Below are positions 35,717 through 44,689 of a DNA stretch of 64,000 nucleotides, piece by piece. The notes below the pieces were generated by a model. The model was not told where the DNA came from, did no database searches, and worked only from the letters and a program-made list of their open reading frames with translations. A program made the position numbers and the translations under genes. Origin of the DNA: Brachionus rotundiformis (lineage: Eukaryota; Rotifera; Eurotatoria; Ploima; Brachionidae). Position 1 is the stretch's first letter; each line of letters starts with the position of its first letter. The DNA lies in NCBI GenBank assembly GCA_016802295.1, contig JAESIW010000180.1, positions 2,876,102 to 2,940,101 of the forward strand. The letters run 5' to 3'.

Positions 35717-36391
35717 ATGCAGTCAGATTGTTACAGAAATGGTTATTTTAACATACAGGATATTATGGCTTCCCAGGAGAGAATATCGTGTAAATTTGAA
35801 ATCGATGTTCCAAACATGGGTTTCCTGGACTCGAGTTCACATGATTCCAATATAAAAGTCGGGTCTAAACTTGATTTACCTTACTGGCTAGTGAAAGCTA
35901 TTTACAATGAAAAATTTAAATTTGTTAATATTGATTTACCAAAGTGGTATAAAAAATTTTATCATGACATTTTAGAGGCCGATGCTTGTGTGGTTGATTT
36001 AAGGAAAATGGGACCTTATTACTACGATTTTGGGGTTTTATTGTTAAATTTAGTAGAAACAGATCTTGGACTAAATATTGCCAGAACATTATTATCGGTA
36101 AAAATAAATATTTTCTAAAATATTTTGTTTAGTTTCTATTTGGGCTTATTTAAGTGTTTTCGAAGTCGATTTAGACGAATCATGGACTTGTCGTCGCAAA
36201 CAGATCACAGGGATTTGTATAAAGCCATCTCCAAATTGGATTTTACCGAAACTGAAATTTATAAAGCTGGACAACTCGATGCCAATGGTTTCATACGGTG
36301 GCAGAGAAGAGAATTCTGCAAACTGTTGCCTTCAATTATTGTCATTGCCAACAAAAACAAAAGAAAAAGGTCCGATAGTAATAACGAATAA
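35717..36391 (+). CDS. GINS3: GINS complex subunit PSF3
   Basis: Two exons: 35717-36097 and 36155-36391; 205 residues (human 216). The A/B-domain pattern of PSF3 is clear: GYFNIQDIMASQERISCKF, GSKLDLPYWLVKAIYNEKF, VNIDLPKWYKKFYHDIL, ADACVVDLRKMGPYYYDFG and, across the intron, FRSRFRRIMDLSSQ. A basic tail ends in KNKRKRSD. GINS (SLD5-PSF1-PSF2-PSF3) joins CDC45 and MCM2-7 to form the eukaryotic replicative helicase. The 57-nt intron is phase 0. A CTTTAG acceptor-like sequence ends at 35714, two bases before the ATG, so the mRNA 5' end is probably made by splicing. Confidence 0.95.
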
Positions 36392-36950
36392 GGACCTGAA
36401 CTGATAAATTTCCTGTTTGGTGTAAATCTTTTTTATATGTTCACATTTTTTTGTATTTTCCTTCCTGCAAGTATTAATTACAATTGTATAAAAATTTTAT
36501 AAAGTTTAGATTATCTATTACTAAAATATGAGTTTTATGGGATTTTTTTTATTTAGAAATTTTGAACTTTAAATTTTAAAAATATTGTGTCCTGATAAAC
36601 AACTAAGAATTATGATTTACTTTAGAAATTTATTCGAAAATTAATTAATAAATGATAAATGATAACATTATTAATAATTTTTATTTTATTTTTATTTTAA
36701 TTAATTGATTATTGCTCTAAATTGAATTCAAATGTTAATATTTTTTTAGTTGAAGAAGTAACTTTCTCTATTTCTCAAAACAAGTAGCCAATACAAATGT
36801 TAAGTTAGTTTTAAAAGAAATTTCAAAAAAAGCAGAAATCATAAATTGTATGAAATATAAATATTGCTCGCTAAAATCTCTAAAAAATAAAAAGTCCTTT
36901 TCAACGATTTTTTAATCAATTTAAATCACGGAAATTAGTAATTATAGAAA
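36392..36950. other. Intergenic, PSF3 3' / U2AF35 5'
   Basis: 559 bp, AT-rich, same-strand spacing between two plus-strand genes. No further feature seen. Confidence 0.5.
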
Positions 36951-37709
36951 ATGGCTGATTACTTGGCATCGATTTTTGGAACAGAAAAAGACAAAGTAAA
37001 TTGTTCCTTCTATTTTAAAATTGGCGCGTGTCGTCACGGCGAAAAGTGCTCCAAGGTTCACAATAAACCCACCTTTAGTCAAACTGTATTGTTGAAAAAT
37101 TTGTATGTTAATCCATTGAGTACCACAGTTCGAACCCCGGACAACATAGTGTTGGACCCCAACAATGAAGAACAAGTTCAGAAACATTTCGATGACATTT
37201 TTGAAGAGCTGTTCATAGAAATGGAAGCAAAATATGGAGAAATCGAAGAGATGAACATATGTGACAATCTAAGCGAGCATTTGGCTGGCAATACTTATGT
37301 TAAATTCCGCTACGAGGAAGATTCTGAAAAAGCCTGTCAAGATTTAAATAATAGATGGTTCAATGGCCGACCAATTTATGCAGAACTATCGCCAGTAACT
37401 GACTTTCACGAAGCTTGTTGTAGGCAATACCAAATGGGCGAGTGTCCAAGAGGAGGATTTTGTAATTTTATGCATTTGAAGCCAATATCAAATTCTTTAA
37501 GACGTAAATTGTACTCGGTCAAAAGCAGATCGAGATACCAAGATTATGACTATGACTATCGAGGTGATTATTCGCCATCAATGGACACAATGGGAGGCGG
37601 TGGTGCTTATTATGATGAATTGTCGCGAAATAGTGGTAGATATGAAGACCGTGATTCACGCAGGTCGAGATCACCTTCTAGAAAGCATAGACGCTCTGGA
37701 AGGCATTAG
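36951..37709 (+). CDS. U2AF1: Splicing factor U2AF 35 kDa subunit
   Basis: Intronless, 252 residues. First CCCH zinc finger (CSFYFKIGACRHGEKCSKVH), a UHM/RRM-like domain (TVLLKNLYVNP, FFE-like HFDDIFEELFIEME, NTYVKFRYEEDSEKACQDLN, WFNGRPIYAELSPVTDF), second CCCH finger (CCRQYQMGECPRGGFCNFMH), and a short Tyr/Asp, Gly and Arg/Ser-rich tail (RDSRRSRSPSRKHRRSG). U2AF35 reads the AG of the 3' splice site as a heterodimer with U2AF65. All zinc ligands and the UHM are intact. Lack of introns in an otherwise intron-rich region is notable. Confidence 0.97.
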   Translation: MADYLASIFGTEKDKVNCSFYFKIGACRHGEKCSKVHNKPTFSQTVLLKNLYVNPLSTTVRTPDNIVLDPNNEEQVQKHFDDIFEELFIEMEAKYGEIEEMNICDNLSEHLAGNTYVKFRYEEDSEKACQDLNNRWFNGRPIYAELSPVTDFHEACCRQYQMGECPRGGFCNFMHLKPISNSLRRKLYSVKSRSRYQDYDYDYRGDYSPSMDTMGGGGAYYDELSRNSGRYEDRDSRRSRSPSRKHRRSGRH

Positions 37710-39037
37710 ATTTAAAAAATACCTGATTTTTTAAAAAAAATATTGTTTTTTATTGAATAAAATAAAATGTAATTTAAACTTGAAATTAATTAATAGATAA
37801 ATCAAATTCTAGTATGTATTAATAAAACTAATACAAAATATATTTGCCAAGCACAATGATACCCAAAGTGTATAGTGAATGTATTATGTTTTGAGTTACC
37901 AAAGTATATTAGCTTGACTATCAGCAAAAGACAAAAATATCAGCTACAATTGATATGGTTTAAAGAATTATTGAATTTAAGAATTATTCAAGCACTCAAA
38001 AAGCTATCTACTTGGCACAAAAAATCATGGGAAATTGTTTAAGTTTTTACTTTTCATGTTAGTGTTTGTTTTTTAAAGAAATCATTTAACATTCGAACAG
38101 AAAAGTATATTTCCCATTTAAATTATTAAAATTATATATTTTTCTTGTATATAAATTTTATTTGATTTAATATTTTTGTGAGAAAAAAAGAATATAGACT
38201 GAAGAAATAATTACAAAATTCAGAAAATGAATATATTTTTCGAATTTTTATTGTTTAAAAAAATAAAATAACATAAACTTTTTAAAAGTGTACGGTTAAT
38301 TGTATTTAAAAGTAATTTCTGTGTTGATCTTTAGTAAATTAAGTTTTAATAATATCTTTTGATAGTCTTTTGATTACAATTTTATATAATAATAAAATTG
38401 TAATATATTATGGGACAATGAAAAGATTTCTTTAACTAATTCGTTACTTAACTAAAAAATTTGAGATAAATAATAATATAAAAGAGTTTCTTATATACTG
38501 AATCAAGTACGTGACAAGATTCTGAAAAGGAGTAAGGATACCTTTTTAAACTGACAAATAAGGTAAAATGAATTTTAATAAGTTTTCATTGATAAATTAT
38601 TCAAGACAAATTTCTATATAAAAATATCATGTTCATTTATGTTAGTAATCTTCAAGGATCACACACAAAGGTAGTTAGTAGTAAAAGTAGTGGTAATTAA
38701 TGCTGTGAGGATTACAAATTCCGAGAAGAAACACCTATTTCAATTTCAAGGTTAATCAACAGGCTAGTGACCATGTTATAAAGACCTATTAACACTTCAT
38801 TTATTTAAATAAAATAAATTGTTTATATTATTATTAAAAAAGTAAAACATTGAAATATTTAAATTAAATTTTCTGAATTTTTTTACAAAATCTGAGAAAA
38901 TAAGATTAAAATTATTAAAAATTGAATGCTTAAATGTTGTAACCAGCTGTCCTTTTGATAAAAAAGTTGTCGCACGGCACAATTTCTTATTAGCTGTAGT
39001 TTGATTCCCAGTCTACCATATCTTTAAAGTCAAACCA
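37710..39037. other. Intergenic region
   Basis: 1.3 kb, AT-rich. It holds one member of a dispersed repeat pair (38862-38943) and a less AT-rich patch at 38640-38800 with no recognisable coding content. The string ATCAACAGGCTAG occurs here (about 38755) and again at about 39881. Confidence 0.4.
38862..38943. repeat. Dispersed repeat, copy A
   Basis: About 82 bases resembling 56583-56665: both contain AAATTAAATT, GAATTTTTTACAAAAT, TGAGA and AATGCTTA(A/C)ATGTT in the same order, with scattered substitutions (roughly three quarters identical by eye). It may be the edge of an old transposon family. Confidence 0.5.
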
Positions 39038-39430
39038 TTTTCAACATTTTAAGTATATTAATACTTGTGATTGCAAGATGAAAATGTTTATCACCACTTC
39101 CCTCATTTATTTCATCCTCAAAATAAAAAGGTTCATCTTTATTCAGTGCCGAAAAGTCTTTGTTTGATATTAGTTTTGGTTTAACAAAATCAATCAAGCC
39201 ATCAATATTATTTATCTTCTCATTTATGTATCTACGATACTTAATATAATTTGAATTTTGGACTAAATTAGGAATGAACCGGTCCTCACCATGATTAAAA
39301 GAAAATAAAGAAGAAAATAAATTAAGTAAGTTTTCGATTAGTTTCTGTATATTAAATCGTATAGAAATTCGTTTTTCTACTGTTTAAGTCTCGTTATCTT
39401 GTACATGAATTAATGACTCGTGAAGATTGA
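39038..39430 (-). pseudogene. Broken uncharacterised ORF
   Basis: Reading the minus strand, one frame is open from about 39380 down to a TGA at about 39030 (about 113 codons) without an initiating ATG. It has normal-looking protein composition: GEDRFIPNLVQNSNYIKYRR, YINEKINNIDGLIDFVKPKL, SNKDFSALNKDEPFYFEDE and GDKHFHLAITSINILKML. Upstream in the same frame lies a single TAA, then more open sequence (VLNLHESLIHVQDNET). The look is of a coding exon or a decayed gene with a premature stop. I do not recognise the family. The dispersed repeat nearby suggests a transposon context. Confidence 0.35.
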
Positions 39431-40391
39431 GAACTTTAAACTACTGAGTGGTTTGATTTGAGACATCTATCAATCAAGCAGACTTGTTTTAAGTCAAAGT
39501 TGTGACTTGGCTTAAATTTTTTTCAAGTAAATTACTTATAACTTGCAAATAAATGATAAATTTTTTAGAAATTTAAAAAACCTTAGTTTTTACATTTAAA
39601 TTTTGATTAAAAACGAAAAATTAATAAAAAATAATCGGTTTTAGGCGAGTTGGACTTTTTTTTTTCACTTTTTCAGGTCAATTCAATGACTTGACTTATG
39701 ACTTTTGACTTAAAAACAGCTCTGTTTTCGAGTTAAACAATCATTACAGCAACAACAAAACGGATAACGAATTCATTTTATAATCATCAACATTAGATTC
39801 AAACATTGAAAACTTGTTTAAATTACTATTAGCTGATATTGCTTTCGGAAACTGACGGAACAAAGGTTTCCGAAAGCAATATCAACAGGCTAGCTGTCTT
39901 TAGTCAAAAAATCCACTCGAGTTTTCATTTATCTGTAGAAAACGAAAAAGTTTTTGTTTAAGGTTATAGGTTAGGGACAACAAAATTTTTAATTTTATTA
40001 AATTAATAAAATAATTAAACCCAAACTCTAAAAATCTGAATATTTTTTGGAATCTTATTTTTTATTTATTTTGGTAAAATCTAGGCAACCCTATCTCGTC
40101 GTCGGGAATCCTCTTCAAATTAATTCATTTATTAAAGAGTATTTTGCCTACAATTCCTTATCGCTTATTCTTTTTAATACATAATCATAATAAAAACTTT
40201 TTTATAGATTAGGATACATTATTCGAAACTCAATAAATTTTCATTTTTTAAGTTTCAATTAAAGATTAAAACTAAAAAAAATACTTTAAAAAGATACAGG
40301 CTTACATTTTTTTATTTTGAAGATTGATTATTTCAATTTTAAAATTCGACTTTTCATTTTCAAAAAGAATAAAAAAATCTAGGAAATTTTA
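39431..40391. other. Intergenic region with hairpin
   Basis: 961 bp upstream of the HEPN-MYND gene, including the 18-bp inverted repeat listed separately. No coding frame recognised. Confidence 0.4.
39835..39883. repeat. Perfect 18-bp inverted repeat (hairpin)
   Basis: Left arm 39835-39852 (GATATTGCTTTCGGAAAC) and right arm 39866-39883 are exact reverse complements, with a 13-base loop. The arms are less AT-rich than the flanks, so this is not a chance AT palindrome. Confidence 0.85.
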
Positions 40392-43300
40392 ATGGAAGAA
40401 AAAAGGTTTACAGAAAATTTTTTTAACTTGCAGCTTATGTTAAAAAAATCAAATGATTTCATTCGAAATTTATTTGTCGATAGCTTTAAAATAAAAACAA
40501 ATAAAGAATGGATCGAAAATGGTAAAAGTGCTAAATTGTTTTTTGAAACAAATAATGGTAAAACTGCCTTCAATGTGATGACTAATATGCAGAAAAAGTA
40601 TGCACTCCATGGCGACACATCAAAATGGGACATTAGTTTAATGTATTTAATTTTTTCCAATACAAAATTAATTGAAAAATCAAAACTAAAGCATTTAGAA
40701 AAAATAAGAGAAATTCGCAATAAAGTAGCTCATAATTCAAATATGAGTTTGAACAATGAGGAATTTCAAACTTGTTTGTCTCAACTTAAACAATGTTTAA
40801 TGAATTTAGGAATGAATAAAATAGAAATAGACCAATTTTTGTCTAATATAAAAGAGAATAACAAGGAATTTAAACAATCAAATAACAGCGATCAAATTCT
40901 AAACTTAAAAAATAAAGCAGATCAATACATAACACAAGATAATTTTAGTCAGTCTATTGAACTTTATTCCAAGGCACTTGATCTTGAAATGTCTGATGAT
41001 TTAAAGTCTAAAATTTATTCAAATCGGTCTTTTGCTTATTTGAAATTGTTTGAAAAAACATCTAGACAAAATAAGGAGTTTTTATTTAAAGCTTTGATAG
41101 ATGCTGAACAATCGGTTAACTTTAATCCAAAATGGTTCAAGTCATATGCTCGTGTGGCCCAAGTTTATGTGGAATTCAATGAAAAAGAAAAAGCAATTGA
41201 GAATTTCACCAAAGCATTGGTTTTGAATCCGTCTAATGAAGAAATTAAAACATTGCTCGCAAATACCAAATATCTAAATTTTGAGCAAAATCGTTATTCG
41301 CATTTTGACGATAACAAACAACCAAAATCAACAGAAGAACGATCTGAAGAGTTTATTCAAGGACTGCAGCCTCGATTTGGTATCAACGACTGTAAACATT
41401 TGATTGACAATGCTAAACAAATGGCCATTGAACTCGACAAAAGTATGAAAGATGTTTTTTTGGCTCATGAATATCGTGATGGTTCAGCAAATAGCACACA
41501 AGACTATGAAAAGGCAGCTAAATTATACAGCAAAGCAGCCAAGTGTGGAAATATTGAAGCCATGTACAATCTGGCTCAGTTAACTATTCATGGTAAAGGT
41601 GTTAAACAAAACTACCAATTGGCAATCAATCTACTTAGAAACGCAGCCAATCAACCGGCTTTTAAAAAATTTGGTCAATTTTCAAATGAAATTCCAGTTG
41701 TAGGTGTTGCTGAATCACAGCATTTTTTGGGCATTATTTATCAAGAGGGCATTTATGTAAACAAGAATATGGCCTTAGCCATTGATTACTATCAAAAGGC
41801 TGTAGATAATGGATTTCCTCGGTCGGCAAACAATCTTGGCATACTTTATTTAAAAGGTGATGGTGTAAAAACTGATCTGGATAGGGCTGAAAATTTGTTC
41901 TTATTTTGTCATAAAAAAGGCTGTTCGGATTCGATAACCAATCTTGTTGATTTGTATTTAGCCAAAGGTGATTCGACCAATGCTCTTTTGTGGCATCAAC
42001 GAGCACTTGAAAACAACTCATTATTTGACTTAAGCCGAAATGAACTTATTTTAAAGGAAATAAATGACTTAAATAAGATGAAAAAGCTGGCTAATGTTCC
42101 TGCAGATAAAAGCATGGATTCGTATCTAAAAGAAAATATGCCTCAGTTTTATAAATTAAAGAGTTGTTTAAATCTGTTTAAACCTTATCCAAATGGAAAC
42201 AAATCTAGAACATATGATCCAGAAATGCTTTCGGAACATGCAAATAAAGGCTCAGCATTTGCTCAGAGAATGCTTCACGCTTTATTTATTTTCAGTGGTG
42301 CCTTGTGCGAATATGTTGAAACTACAGATTTGGATGATTTTCAATTCAAATCAATAGTTGAAAGAATGTCCCAAGCTTATCAAATAGAAAGTCTTGTTTG
42401 TCGGCTACCAATTGAATTAACCGATAATTTAATTAAAAGATTGGAGAAGATACTGGCTTTGAATTTACAAGATAGAGTGAATTTTAACGCGAGTATTTGC
42501 TATATTCATTTGATAATGGCCAATTATGAGCAAACTATAATGTTCATAGATGAGGCATTGAAAAAATATCCGGATTGTTCACATATGCATCTGGTTAGAG
42601 GTTCTATGTTTTGCTTTTTGGAAAAATATGACCAAGGCTTAAAAGAATTTGAATATCTGATTAAAATTCAGCCAGATAACTTTGAACTTTATTATTTTAA
42701 GGCAACTGCTTTGAAATATCTCGCAAAATTTGGTGAAGCATTCAAAAATTATGAGATTTTTGTTCAAAATTCTGAGAAAGATGCGCGCAAATTACCAGAG
42801 GCTTACTATTCTATGGAGCTAATTCAACAATTTATGTTATCAAAGAATAAAAATTTGAATTCAACGAATAAAATGGTACTAGAATATTTTAATAAAGGCA
42901 AACAAGCCGAGCGAGACCAGTTGCCATGCTTTTTGCCCTATGAAAGTTCTTCTAAAGACATGCTGTCAAATTTCGTAGATTTAATCGAAAATAAAATCAA
43001 TAATGTTCCAGAATTCAATAACCGAAATGATGACTATCGTAAAGAACTTATAAGAGAGCATAGAAAATCATTTCTAGACTTTAAAAATTTTAATTTGTCA
43101 TCTAAATTTATCACTAAAACAACTTTAGTCCCACCCAAAGTTCAAAAAGCTCTGTCTGCTTTAGAAGACCTCAAGGAAATTAGCTTAAAACAAATAGATT
43201 TTACCAAAGATGAAATATTGGATAAATTTTATATCAACTTAAGGGTGTTTGACTATCCATTTTTTGGATTTACTTCAGTTTTTTTTCTGGTCGAGGATCA

Positions 43301-43619
43301 AAACGGGATGATGGAACGATTGAGTGTTTACAATTTAGGAAAAGACTATGAAAAGATAAGTCAAGATTTCAGAATTGGCACTTGGATTGCGATTGTTAAT
43401 CCTTATATTAGACAGGCAGCTGATGGAAAGCCTATGATAAGAGTAGATGATGTAAATAGCATTATATTTACTGGAAAATATACAAACAAAATGTGCCAAT
43501 ATTGTGGAAAAGCCAATTCTAAATTTAACTGCTCAAAATGCATGAGAGCATTTTACTGTAGTAAACAATGTCAAGTAGATGACTGGAAACAGCTAAACCA
43601 TAAACATGTTTGTTCTTAG
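40392..43619 (+). CDS. HEPN - TPR - Sel1 - MYND multidomain protein
   Basis: Intronless, 1,075 residues, the largest exon in the window. Residues 1-145 look like a DZIP3-type HEPN domain: KWDISLMYLIF, then LEKIREIRNKVAHN, with an R-x4-H motif (R109 to H114), the catalytic signature of HEPN ribonucleases. Residues about 170-285 are TPRs (ADQYITQDNFSQSIELYSKA, KAIENFTKALVLNPSNEE). Residues about 360-550 are Sel1 repeats (AAKLYSKAAKCGNIEAMYNL, GKGVKQNYQLAINLLRNAAN, ALAIDYYQKAVDNGFPRSAN). More TPR-like helices follow at about 690-790 (YEQTIMFIDEALKKYPDCSH). The C-terminus is a complete MYND zinc finger (CQYCGKANSKFNCSKCMRAF, then YCSKQC and HKHVC). No SET domain is present, so it is not a SMYD methyltransferase. 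DZIP3-type HEPN proteins are expanded in some aquatic invertebrates; function here is unknown. An acceptor-like CTAG ends at 40382, just before the ATG. Confidence 0.8.
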   Translation: MEEKRFTENFFNLQLMLKKSNDFIRNLFVDSFKIKTNKEWIENGKSAKLFFETNNGKTAFNVMTNMQKKYALHGDTSKWDISLMYLIFSNTKLIEKSKLKHLEKIREIRNKVAHNSNMSLNNEEFQTCLSQLKQCLMNLGMNKIEIDQFLSNIKENNKEFKQSNNSDQILNLKNKADQYITQDNFSQSIELYSKALDLEMSDDLKSKIYSNRSFAYLKLFEKTSRQNKEFLFKALIDAEQSVNFNPKWFKSYARVAQVYVEFNEKEKAIENFTKALVLNPSNEEIKTLLANTKYLNFEQNRYSHFDDNKQPKSTEERSEEFIQGLQPRFGINDCKHLIDNAKQMAIELDKSMKDVFLAHEYRDGSANSTQDYEKAAKLYSKAAKCGNIEAMYNLAQLTIHGKGVKQNYQLAINLLRNAANQPAFKKFGQFSNEIPVVGVAESQHFLGIIYQEGIYVNKNMALAIDYYQKAVDNGFPRSANNLGILYLKGDGVKTDLDRAENLFLFCHKKGCSDSITNLVDLYLAKGDSTNALLWHQRALENNSLFDLSRNELILKEINDLNKMKKLANVPADKSMDSYLKENMPQFYKLKSCLNLFKPYPNGNKSRTYDPEMLSEHANKGSAFAQRMLHALFIFSGALCEYVETTDLDDFQFKSIVERMSQAYQIESLVCRLPIELTDNLIKRLEKILALNLQDRVNFNASICYIHLIMANYEQTIMFIDEALKKYPDCSHMHLVRGSMFCFLEKYDQGLKEFEYLIKIQPDNFELYYFKATALKYLAKFGEAFKNYEIFVQNSEKDARKLPEAYYSMELIQQFMLSKNKNLNSTNKMVLEYFNKGKQAERDQLPCFLPYESSSKDMLSNFVDLIENKINNVPEFNNRNDDYRKELIREHRKSFLDFKNFNLSSKFITKTTLVPPKVQKALSALEDLKEISLKQIDFTKDEILDKFYINLRVFDYPFFGFTSVFFLVEDQNGMMERLSVYNLGKDYEKISQDFRIGTWIAIVNPYIRQAADGKPMIRVDDVNSIIFTGKYTNKMCQYCGKANSKFNCSKCMRAFYCSKQCQVDDWKQLNHKHVCS

Positions 43620-44689
43620 TCAATTTACAATAACTAATTTTTCATACTTGGTAAAAATTCAGAATTTTTAAAAAAAAATCATTTTTATCTTTATTTTTTT
43701 AAATATGAATATTTAGTAAAAATAGAAATAGGGTTTAGTGATTAATAGCACAAATACTTTTAAATAGTTTATTAAATAATTGATTGAGTATTCAATAAAA
43801 ATATAAGCAAATGTTTTTTTTGTTTTGAAATCTAAGTAAAAATAAATAAATCACTTTAACGAATTTTGATATTTTTATCAATCAAGCTTGAGATTCAACT
43901 CGAAAAAAAATCTTGAAAAATTCTCAATTATGGATAAAAATTTCGAGCGCATTTCCACCATTTTTTCGTAGATCGGTCTCTAACTCAAATATCTCAGTTA
44001 CCTTTAGCTTCATTTCATATGTCTCGGTCAACTGTTAATTTCTGATTCTCTTAAATAAATCAGAATAAAAAAATTTACTAATCAAAGCTTCGATGATAAT
44101 GATAATTGTAAATTTTCAAAAAAAATTTCCTAATAAATCCTTTATTTTGTTTATTTTGAACTGAGTATTAGCAAAAAATAACATAAAGACAAATTAGTCA
44201 TTAAAACTTTACTTCTTGTCAGCTGAATGATTCAATCTTTTAAATCATTCAAATAAAAAAACATATTTCTCTAAAAAGTTATTCAAGTTTTGTTGAATTG
44301 AAATGATTAATATTCTTACTACAGAGCATTCGTGTTCAGCAAATCACAAAAATAATCACTTTTTGAACGAGATTCGAGATTTAAATTGATAATTTAAATT
44401 TTCCAATTTATAATCATTTTCATTTAGTTAAAAAAAAACAAAAAAATTAAAAAATTTTCTACTTAACTATTCATATTTAATGAGCTAAAATTGTAGTTTT
44501 TGATCCGAAATTTTGAAATTATTGCTAATTTTAAAATAAAAAAAATCTTATGAACGAAACAAAAATATATTCATATTATATTAAGCAAAAAATTTTGACA
44601 TGACATTTTAAGAAATTAAACATTTTTAACTTTGATTAAAATAAAAATATATTGAATTACATTATTAAAAATTTTAAATTTTCTTTAAG
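43620..44689. other. Intergenic region
   Basis: 1.1 kb between two plus-strand genes. AT-rich, no open frame of note. It ends in a TTTCTTTAAG acceptor-like sequence immediately before the FANCJ ATG. Confidence 0.5.

Noticed and set aside
43300..43619. SMYD-type methyltransferase because of the MYND finger
   Set aside because: There is no SET domain anywhere in the 1,075 residues, and the MYND is at the C-terminus.
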